NCBI GenBank assembly: GCA_029204225.1
Contig: CM055095.1
Coordinates: 58,366,865 to 58,430,864 of the forward strand
Direction of reading: 5' to 3'
DNA from: Diphasiastrum complanatum
Taxonomy: Eukaryota; Streptophyta; Lycopodiopsida; Lycopodiales; Lycopodiaceae
Length of the DNA: 64,000 bases
In this document: piece after piece, positions 55,697 through 64,000 of the stretch
How the letters are laid out: every line of letters starts with the position of its first letter
Numbering within the stretch: position 1 is the stretch's first letter
Program-made: the position numbers and the translations under genes
Notes under the pieces: model-generated
What the model saw: the letters and a program-made list of their open reading frames with translations, nothing else
Told to the model about the DNA's origin: nothing
The model's database searches: none

Positions 55697-55704
55697 TATA
55701 AATA
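55697..55704 (+). promoter_or_regulatory. TATA box candidate
   Basis: GGCTATAAATATGGGC is a good TATA-box context. It lies about 280 bases before an ATG at 55983 and is followed by the GATATC-motif region. It could also be the promoter of an unrecognised LTR. Confidence 0.4.
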
Positions 55705-55783
55705 TGGGCACCACTTGCCATATTTCGATTTTGTGATCTTTTATTCTGAACTCCCGGGTCTTTTTGTTTTCTTTCTATCTCAC

Positions 55784-55973
55784 GATATCAAATCGACGCG
55801 CGTCTTTCCAAACCATTGCATGATCGGATTCATTCAGGCACGCTGAATCGATATCACCCACTTCTGACGTGTTCTCGCGGAAAATTTCAATCTCGTCCTA
55901 GCGATATCGGATCAACGCGCGCACTCTTGTTCAGTCCTCCACCGATATCATTCTGTCGCGTCGAACCGATATC
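55784..55973. repeat. recurrent GATATC motif cluster
   Basis: GATATC occurs at 55784, 55850, 55903, 55944 and 55968, often preceded by CC or AC and followed within about 12 bases by CGCG. CG dinucleotides are unusually dense here compared with the flanks. Confidence 0.55.
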
Positions 55974-55982
55974 AGGTTCAAT

Positions 55983-56102
55983 ATGGCAAGTTACTCAAAT
56001 GAAGGAATCGAGCCGCCAAACTACATTAAGGAGCGTCGACAAGTAACTGAGAAGGAGTTCCAGAATCCAGATTTACCGAGAACGCCAATATCAGAAGGTT
56101 GA
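55983..56102 (+). CDS. short open frame after the GATATC cluster (unknown)
   Basis: The ATG at 55983 opens MASYSNEGIEPPNYIKERRQ and closes at a TGA at 56100-56102. A GTTGAC at 56097 might be a donor, but no convincing downstream exon was found. The segment TCGAGCC.CCAAACTACA recurs 1 kb downstream near 56994, so this may belong to a repeated element rather than a gene. Confidence 0.25.
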   Translation: MASYSNEGIEPPNYIKERRQVTEKEFQNPDLPRTPISEG

Positions 56103-56379
56103 CAAGTCACGGACCGGCTAATGAACAAAGACAAAGCCTAGCGCCTCCCCAACACATCTTACCGCCGCTGCCCTTCCTGATACCCTTTGCCTTGCTTATA
56201 ATGAGCACTGCAGCCTCTACTATAATTGCCACCAGTACCACGCCGCCACCTTTGATTTCCCATTCATTGAATCCACCTCCATGGACTAAAAGAAACTCTA
56301 GCTCACCTTTCCCCATTTTGACCTCCAAACTGTAGGAGACCGCACTTTCAACCAGGATTTCCAGAGTACGTCACTCAGG

Positions 56380-56620
56380 CTAAAACCACCACCTCCACCC
56401 TCCAACATATCCCAACATGCCCGAGCTAGAAATTGCCTCTCCAACTCCCCTCACGCTGCTTCTCCACCTCGCACCACCTCAACTCATGCCGCCTCTCCGC
56501 CTCCTACCACTTCCTCACCTCCAAAAACCGACTCTCTATCCACCTTCACAGTTCCCCCTTGCGCTGATGACACTTGTGGTGGACCTGCTGTACACCAGCA
56601 TTGGTACTAGAAAAAGTCTA
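56380..56620 (+). pseudogene. Pro/Thr/Ser-rich coding-like block (unknown)
   Basis: One frame reads NCLSNSPHAASPPRTTSTHA and ASPPPTTSSPPKTDS, ending at a stop after AVHQHWY. Low complexity and no domain. It may belong to the same unit as the frame at 55983. Confidence 0.2.
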
Positions 56621-57540
56621 ACAAAAGGCATTCATGGACTCACTTTGATTTTCTTGTTTTTCACTGTTCTTTTCATTTTCTCTTTTATTTTTCTCTACGT
56701 ATTTCTACATACATATTCTCTGTTTCCCCCCTCCTCTATCGCTAATTTGTTGCCAAAAAAAATTTCCTCACTTTTTTGCCAATTTTCATCTCCCTATCTT
56801 TCCCACACCCCCTTCACTTTCATTCTTTATCGCCTCACGGTTTCAGATCACCATGTCTGCCAACGTTGAAGACAAATATAGGTGCCAAGGGACTGTCACC
56901 AAATTCGTTGTGGGATCATGTTAAAATATTCTAGCGAAGATTCTTCTAATCGATTCCATCCATCACAAGCGCATAAAGGATATCAAAAAGCGGAGTCGAG
57001 CCACCAAACTACAAAGGAGAGCATCAATGTAGTGGGTTTCTTTCCTTGCCTAACCTCAATCCAAGATCTAATCAATCTAGCATCAAAGAGATGAAGTTAG
57101 TTGTCACACATAGATTCATTCCCATGAGAGCGATACTATAGTTCAGATTTTAGCATGAATGGAAGATTCACATCTAACTCTAACATCCATTAACCCTAAG
57201 CATTAACACTACATCCATTAACACTAGATCCACAACAAGATAGCTTACTCTATCTCTCTCTCCCTTTCTCCCTCATAAAAAGTATAATAACATGCAATCC
57301 CAATAACAATCAAATCCAACAATTAGCCAAATCCAAATAAAGCATGAGAGATGGAGGAAAAGTGATAGAGAGCAAGGACATTCATCAATCCATTTTACAA
57401 GAGAACCAATATGCGTTATTGAATTGAAGAAATGAACATGTGTAGGAATTCGAGTTGGTCCCTTCTTATAGTAGAGAGGAGGACCCTGGCCTCTGAATCC
57501 TATTAGTCCATTTCTGCCTCCCTAATTATTCAAATTTTAA
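56621..57540. other. no gene seen upstream of transposon copy 2
   Basis: T- and C-rich, then AT-rich sequence. The N-terminal exons of the transposase gene expected here are not recognisable, so copy 2 is 5'-truncated or too decayed. Confidence 0.35.
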
Positions 57541-58948
57541 AAAGAGTGGGATGATCATTATTGTAATAAAATTGGATGAATATGAAATCATCAAGGGTCA
57601 GAAGTTGGAATGAGTAAGTGTCACTTTGATGAACAAAATTTCAAATACAAATGATTGAACGTTTAGTGTCCAATCGGAAAATCACATATGGTGGTTGGCG
57701 ACATTCTAGGTATAAATTTCAATTTTCATTTAGAATATCTTTATTAACAATTCATACCTTGCCAGTTTTTATTGACATGTCATGCATTACTTGTTTCTCT
57801 ATAGGTCTTGAAAGAGGACCATAAAATACTTTTATGGATATTTTCAAGAACAAATTATGGCGAGATTATAAGAAGACATTTGGAGGGTGAGAAATTTGCA
57901 GTTGAAAACCATGGAAGTTTTCAAATTCAATGGCACCTTGCAGGGGATTTGAAAACATTAAAATGTATGTATAATGTCTCTCATGGGGCAACATCAAAGC
58001 ATCCATGTATTTATTGCATGAAGGATTGTTACAATATGAATTTGGGACGATCAACATACACTGGCCCAACACGAGAAGCTGAAGATCCAAACATGAAAAG
58101 TGTTCTGCCAATTCCATTAAAATATGTTCACATATGCACATTGCATGCTGAGGTTTGTATTATTGAAAAACTTATTTACCTGCACATTCTACTAGCATGG
58201 AATCATAAACTGGAGTCTGTGGCTAAAGCAGCAATTAGGAGGTTGGAATTAGTTCTGTCAAATGCAGGACTACATAACGGGAATGTCACGATTGAAAAAA
58301 GTGAGAGACTCTCCGGAACGTTTCTAATAAGCCATCAATTGGAGGTGCTAAAGCAAGAAGATTCTTATCCAATCACACATGCAAAGAATCAAGTGTCGGA
58401 TACGAAATTTGGAGAGAAATTCTTCAAGCCACACGAACACTGGAAGGAAGTAATCGAGTGGAAAAGGGACAAGTGTGGACCAACTTAGACAAACTCGTAG
58501 GTGTTATCAGGAAAAAAAAATCTATCATCAGAAGATATATGAGGACTTTGCAAAATCATTGCACCACATTTGTAAAATCTGTACATGATTGTTGGGGAAA
58601 AGACAACGTTACTCATTACATGGTGCTAATCTATATCATTATCTGGTACTTTTCTCATTCAGGCTTATATTTTTTTCGACTGATGTAACTAATCAAAACC
58701 ATTGTTTGCAGCACATCCTTCTTTATCATGCAACTTATTTTGCAAAGGAATATGGGAGCTTAAGTATCTGGTCATCACAAGGCATGGAAAAATCTCATTG
58801 GCAAGCAAGGGGAGTATTTCATAGAGCAACAAACCATGGAGGACACAATTCAAGAAATAAATATTTAGTTCAACTTTTTCAGTGGTTTTATAGAAGAGCA
58901 CAATTTAGATATCAAGCTAAAAACTCACCAAGTATTACGATATTTTGA
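57541..58948 (+). pseudogene. DDE-type transposase-like gene, transposon copy 2 (C-terminal two thirds)
   Basis: Blocks in order: VIKLDEYEIIKGQKLE (candidate first Asp, 57575-57577), an intron (about 57710-57804) at the same place as in copy 1, VLKEDHKILLWIFSR (start 57805), WHLAGDLKTLKCMYNVSHGA (second Asp 57946-57948), CIYCM, VHICTLHAEV, LLAWNHKLESVAKAAIRRLE, VTIEKSERLSGTFL, and after a 66-bp intron (58646-58711) HILLYHATYFAKEYGSLSIW and SSQGMEKSHWQARGVFHRAT (candidate Glu 58787-58789) followed by NHGG. The pattern D...D...C..C...H...E fits RNase H-fold transposases seen in scattered eukaryotes, where G.EK.NH and G.LK..L...S..PC..C are typical. Damage: stops near 57605 and 57652 and frameshifts near 58480 and 58590. 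It ends 47 bases from a reverse-strand gene. The exact superfamily is not known to me. Confidence 0.65.
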
Positions 58949-58994
58949 AAGGCATATGCTTGTAATATATCAAAAATCTATCACAGAAAATTAT

Positions 58995-60334
58995 TTAATT
59001 ATCATCATCATCCTCCTCTTCAAGATTTAGACGGATGGTATTGTCATGAAGGAATAATCTCCTTTCATATGGATCCAAAAATTCTAAATTTTTTCTCTTG
59101 CTCATATCAATGTAACCCGAATAAAGGGCCATTGCAGATAATCTTTTCGTAGTCTCATTGGGAGTATAACCCAATATCTTAATAGCCAAATCTCTTTTCA
59201 CAAAAATTATTTTATATGTTCTTCTTGCATACTTATGGCCTCCCAAACAAACTGATAATGATTTGATGGCCATAATGATAGTGGTTGCAAATGGATTAAA
59301 AGATGAATGATATATACAAATCTCATTATTTTGAAAGTGTTTCAAATAATAAGATAGAGACACATCTTTTCTCCCGGCTGATACACCACGGACGTCTCCA
59401 TGTCTCATACCAAAGGCATATATTTCAATAGCATCTTGTAAACTAGAATAGAAAGTAAATTTAGAATTATACATAACACTGCAAACTCAATAAAAAAAAC
59501 TGAACAACATCAATACCAATATAATATCTACGTACCAAATCATAATCATCGTAATCAATGACGTTTGCTCTGCTAATGTCATGTCCTCCAATGGCCTCTA
59601 CATTTCCGGAGGGGGTATATCTAGGCCTTGGGGGATATTTTTTTTTGGAATTCCAAAAATTCCTCCTCTGTAGGCAAAGTTTTTTCCTAGGCTTTAGATT
59701 TTTCAATCATGGCCTCCAAGGCCTCATTGCCAGATTTCCAATTGCCATCTTTATCATAATCTATCTCACTTTCAAGGTCATCATATGAGTAATCAACAAT
59801 GTCAGAAAATTCAAATAAATTTTGAGCAAAAAAAGAGAGGATTTCATCCTCTCTCAAATTCAAAACATCTTCTATATCATTAAATGAAATATAACTTTCA
59901 TTATTTATAAAATATAGGCGAACATCGAGTAGAGTTAATTGATTAACAGGAGTTGCAGATGGAAGAGAATCAAAGAGGATTATAAAACGAGGGAGAGTTT
60001 TTTGATAATATGAAGCCATAGATGCTTCTGCTTCAATCCCTATATCAGTATCTGCATCATCTAAATCAACTGGAGCAGGTGTAGATGCTTCGATCAAAGG
60101 AACAGTTGAAGATTCCACAGACTCATCATCTGGAATTTCAGCAGATATGTAAAAGACAAAAGCCATTCCTTTGATTATTATAAGGCGACATATTCTTTTG
60201 TGGATATCACAATATATATTTCTTTTAAAATGGTCATGCAAGTTAGAGTACTTTCTATTGTGTTTATGTTTAGAGGATGATTGGGAATGCACAAGGTCCT
60301 GAAAATGAACGAAACAAAAACTATCTATATCCAA
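58995..60334 (-). pseudogene. unknown accessory protein of transposon copy 2
   Basis: The reverse strand reads an acidic N-terminal region (IEASTPAPVDLDDADTDIGI, LNLREDEILSFFAQNLFEFS, SYDDLESEIDYDKDGNWKSG). After a TAG at 59687-59689 and a shift at a T-run near 59645 comes PPRPRYTPSGNVEAIGGHDI, then a GTACGT intron (about 59466-59540) and a conserved-looking C-terminal domain: LQDAIEIYAFGMRHGDVRGV, KHFQNNEICIYHSSFNPFAT, SLSVCLGGHKYARRTYKIIF and an acidic end EEEDDDDN. I recognise no family. It shows no similarity by eye to the H3, BAH-like or Ulp1-like parts of copy 1 but occupies the same convergent position, so accessory genes may vary within the family or this may be a region missing from copy 1. 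Confidence 0.5.
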
Positions 60335-60619
60335 AACAGGAGTACTAATAATCTGAGAGAAATTATCAAGAACAAAATTAAATTATAACGATTCTCATAA
60401 ACTAGCTTATCGATATCAAAGGGAGCAAAAAAAACTAGCAAAATACTCTAATATCTCAGATGGAATGTCACTGGCATTAAAAAAAATCAAGAAGTTTGTT
60501 ATCTGAGGCTTGTCTTTTTATTGTTTTTCTATGTACATGCCTTGGAGAAAGAACTTAAAAGCTATTGCATAAGGAAGCTATGTCAAATTTGGAGAACGAA
60601 CACACACACACGATCGCTC

Positions 60620-60697
<78 letters not shown>

Positions 60698-61797
60698 GGA
60701 TGCTTCTACGTTTATACTTGCCCCTGCTTTGCTACTAAACAAGTGGACAACAGACGCACCATCGCCTCTAAAAAACACAAGGTTATAATTCAAAGTAACC
60801 CTCTTATGCATAAATGGTCCTTTTTTTAACTAAAGGGTTTTTCCACCTTTGGTATATAAAAAAAAAACGAACTCTACAAAATTTAAAACTCAAAATCCTA
60901 ACTGGAGGAAAATTAATTTTCTCTCCTTCATTACCTTCCGGAAAACACTCTACATAACACTATAAAAGCCTGCAGTTTCGAGGATCCTCCCTCACATCAT
61001 TGTGAAGAGTTTGCTTGTTTTTCACATACAGCAAAAGCACCCTACCAGTTCTGGATTCGACAACATACTATCATAAGTAGTAAGCAAATCTCCATTACTT
61101 TGGCATTCCAGCGCATTTTCTATGCTTCCGAGTTTCGATCATACTTCTTTGTTTAACCACTGGCTATGGCTAAATCATGCTCATAACATAATGCTTTGTA
61201 TGAGCCTTTTTTGGTATGATGAATATAAGTCCAGCGATGGACAGTTCCAATGCATCATTGTGTAGGTTGAAGAGGTGTTTTCTGCCTGTCAACAATGAAC
61301 ATCGTGCACTCTACTACATCGCTTCAAATCTGTTTAGTAGGCAACAATTGTTTACTTGCCATCTTTCAATATGTATGAATGCCTCTTCGCTTGCTGATGG
61401 CAGCAATAGAATAGCTACTATGTAGCGAATTTTTATTCTCAAACCTCTAAGAATTGGCTTTACTCTCTGTTCTTACAATGAAATGATATTCTCAAAAGAC
61501 ATCTTTTACGTTTCCAAGTCTCACTATATGATACTAAATTATTAAAGAGTGTATGTGATAATGTAGTGTCATCTCTTACTATGACCTATTACCTTCTACA
61601 TTCTGGTTCATACTCGAACCAAGCATTATTGTACTCAAAGTAAAGGTATGTTACCGACTGAACCGTCATGAAGCAGACGATTTAACACACTATGTTTACT
61701 TTATCTAAATGTTTTCTACTCTTAAACGTAGCTATGGACTAAACAGACTATTTTCTCGTCGTTATGATATAAAGAGAAAACCTTTTACAGAAAAACA
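60335..61797. other. intergenic; microsatellite and possible promoter
   Basis: A (CT)n tract runs 60617-60695. CACTATAAAAGCC at 60959-60971 is a good TATA-like site about 830 bases before the ATG at 61798. A 69-codon frame at 61216-61425 has no known domain. Remaining sequence shows nothing. Confidence 0.4.
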
Positions 61798-63075
61798 ATG
61801 ATGGCAGCCTCTCAAGAAGCCTTGTCAACAAACCTTCAGGTATGACTTCTCGTTATCGATTCGTATATGTATTCTACAACGCACAAACAAGAATGGGTTA
61901 AGTAGTTCCTTATACCTTAACATTGATACGTTTTACCCTCTCTATTTTAAAAGAAACGACTTAAGAAAAAGATAATACTTCCCAAAAAAGCAAAATTGAC
62001 TAAATGATTCTTAAACAAATCTTTGTCAAAAACCTAACAATAGAGACTTCAATAAAACGGTCTTAGATAGTATGGAAATGCATAAGATACGTAGTTTTTA
62101 CGAAAGGGGTCTTGCTTTGTCAAGATGAACTAAGTGCAGTCTTGTATCTCTTTCTATGCATCCTAGTGGTGTAAATCCGACTATTCCTTGGGTGGGATAG
62201 TACTGAAACCTTTACCTTTTATCCTATTCATAAGCTAACAAAGGTCTGTTTTTATGGTTTAGTCTATAAAATGGTTTCAGGATGCTGCCTCTTTGGGTTA
62301 TGGGGAGCCCTTTCCTCCACCTAACCATTTTGTTCATACACTGATTTGTTGTATGAAAAAGGCCGTTGAGATGCATAATTTTGTCACTAACACTGATAAG
62401 GCTACATGTTCTTCTACTGGACCTAAGGATAAGATTCTTTGTCTGATTGATCTGCTTGAGTCTATTGACTGGGTAAAGATTCATCTTGAGTTTGTTAAAA
62501 AGAAAAACACTTTGAGCTTAGTGAAAAATCTTTACAATCGTCTTAATGATTTCATTGAAAAATTCGAAGAGGAGAAAAAGTTCTATAATATGCACATTAG
62601 AAAAGTGTTCATGTGCTTGGAAAATAAAAATGGTATTACTCCTACTATTATTTTCCCTTCTGTTTCTGATGCTCCTCTTTCGCCACACCCTCTAGTCTTT
62701 ATTGATGACCTTGGTGAGGATAGTTCCTCTCAACTCGAGATCTTTTCTCAAGACATTTACGACATTGGTGACCTTTCTTCTTATGACTTCAACCAATCTA
62801 AAAGCTGTCAAGTCCCTTTTATTCCAGGCAGAATTGTTGAGTACAAATCCACTCTTACGTCTTATAAACTTTGGAGTCTTCCTTTTGTCAATTTCCTTGC
62901 ACCCATCCCTATCGATCTTTGGATCATGATGACTCATTTGACAGAAAAAGAAATACAAGTCTGTAAATTGGCCGCCATGCATAAAAATCATTCACTTGAG
63001 ACCCCTGTTTCTTTCGACATCATTATTCGTATGAACAAATTCAAACCCTCTCTCTGCCCTTCTGAGCAAACCTGA
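61798..63075 (+). CDS. hypothetical two-exon protein
   Basis: Exon 1 is 61798-61839 (MMAASQEALSTNLQ, good ATG context, GTATGA donor). Exon 2 is 62281-63075, after GGTTTCAG, joining in phase 0 (DAASLGYGEPFPPPNHFVHT). Together they encode 278 residues without a stop. The middle has helical, Lys/Glu-rich sequence (HLEFVKKKNTLSLVKNLYNR, DFIEKFEEEKKFYNMHI), then an acidic stretch (FIDDLGEDSSSQLEIFSQDI). I recognise no domain, signal peptide or membrane segment. The upstream TATA-like site and intact frame favour a gene, but an accessory or gag-like ORF of a retroelement is just as possible. Confidence 0.4.
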
Positions 63076-64000
63076 CCCATAATTAGAGGCCACTTTGAAA
63101 CCGGCTTCAATAGAATGAACCTATACCAAGGAAAAGACCTTTTTTCAAGTGTAGATGTGGTGAACAATGCAAAAAGAGCTCTTTCATCATTTGGTTTGAC
63201 CATGTTATCTGGTTCATGATGAATAACCTAGCCAAGTTTTTTCCTTGTGCTTCCCTCCAAAATCAGATGAATGCATTAATGTTTTTGAAACATTTGAAAG
63301 TAAGACAATGACAAGGATGTAGATTTTCTATATCAAATTCGCAAAAAATATCATAAGGGAAGTACCATTCACATTTAACACTTGGTAGGTACGACCAGCC
63401 AAAGATGATATTTTGAAAGAGTTTGTCTACAATACCAAAATGTCTGCATAAAACGTGAGCTTAAAGTACTTCACATGGATAGCCTCAAAAACTCTATTAC
63501 GGTAACGTAAATGCAAAAAAATTCTACATGTGTTGGAGGCGGTCGGTCATTGAAGTACTGATTTTCCTTCTAACTGTCCCTTCTTCGTCCTGCACATCGA
63601 TTAGGATTTGTAAAAGTTCGATATTTTGATTGGTGAATCATCCTTGGTGCCACTACTTTGTCCTTCCTTTGTTTTGAAATCTAAAAACCGCTTTTTTCTT
63701 TTTGCTCCTGATCCAAAGATGACTGAGTTTGGATTGTTAAGATTGAAAGAGCCAGTTCTTTTATTTGAGTTCTTGAAATATTTATCTTGGAGGGTAGAAA
63801 AGCTAGGTCATTTTAGAAGACGTTCTATTTCTTGGATATTTTTGGCATCTCCCAAAGGTGCAAGAAGTTTGGCGGATGAATCTTTTGCAAGTTCTTGGTG
63901 ATGTTTACTCCAGTGTTGGCCGGGTATTGATTTTTTTTCGGTTCTCAACCCGGTTCTAAAGATCCTAACCGACGGGTACACTACTTCTTGAAAACCGGCT
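63076..64000. other. no gene seen
   Basis: A 91-codon frame at 63626-63901 matches nothing I know. The last 100 bases have repeated ACCGG, CCCGGTT and CCGGGTA motifs running off the window edge, which may be the end of another repeat. Confidence 0.35.

Noticed and set aside
60521-60829. Ser-Leu repeat and Arg-Glu repeat proteins
   Set aside because: They are translations of a (CT)n microsatellite.
1-64000. CRISPR arrays, bacterial operons, ribosome binding sites or rRNA genes
   Set aside because: None seen; the sequence is clearly plant nuclear DNA with spliceosomal introns and LTR elements.

Overview
This is plant nuclear DNA from a repeat-rich, probably large genome. The evidence is plant LTR retrotransposons primed by initiator tRNA-Met (TGGTATCAGAGCC at several sites), plant-type GT-AG introns up to 4.8 kb, a plant-specific DUF630/DUF632 gene and the 3' end of a DUF952-family gene. 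The species cannot be fixed from the sequence; a fern, lycophyte or gymnosperm-like genome would fit, but that is inference.

Only a few stretches look like ordinary genes. They are the last two exons of a DUF952-domain gene (2444-2754), a complete four-exon DUF630/DUF632 (NRG2-like) gene (44605-52494), and a possible two-exon gene of unknown function (61798-63075). Almost everything else is transposable-element debris.

The LTR elements form a clear three-level nest. A Ty3/gypsy chromovirus-like element (about 13131-23990) was hit by a non-autonomous LTR element (13940-22233, TSD GAATG). One LTR of that element was then hit by a Ty1/copia element (14296-19504, TSD GGCTA). Downstream are a truncated copia (24001-25755) and a reverse-strand copia 3' end whose LTR carries a tRNA-derived SINE with a 17-bp duplication (29424-30730). 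Next comes a second gypsy element with four zinc knuckles and a post-pol coiled-coil ORF (30740-41276). Its reverse transcriptase was interrupted by a copia deletion derivative (33522-35862, TSD TCTCA). A hAT-like MITE lies at 4338-5079.

The most unusual content is a family of intron-containing DNA transposon relics present in three decayed copies. Copy 1 is at about 6278-11420, copy 2 at about 57541-60340 and copy 3 at about 41569-42500 (reverse strand). They share a DDE-type transposase-like gene with conserved intron positions. In copies 1 and 2 a second coding unit faces the transposase tail to tail. In copy 1 that unit encodes, in order from the outer end, a BAH-like segment, an unknown region, an unmistakable histone H3-type fold (with an H3-like RxKQT tail and some CENH3-like features), a Pro/Lys-rich linker and a Ulp1/C48-type cysteine protease core. 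All three copies carry stops or frameshifts, so what is here is a fossil. Still, a transposon carrying a histone H3 fold with a SUMO-protease-like domain is the candidate undescribed system in this window. Copies 1 and 3 also share a short terminal-like motif (ACGTCGGGCA) at their outer ends.
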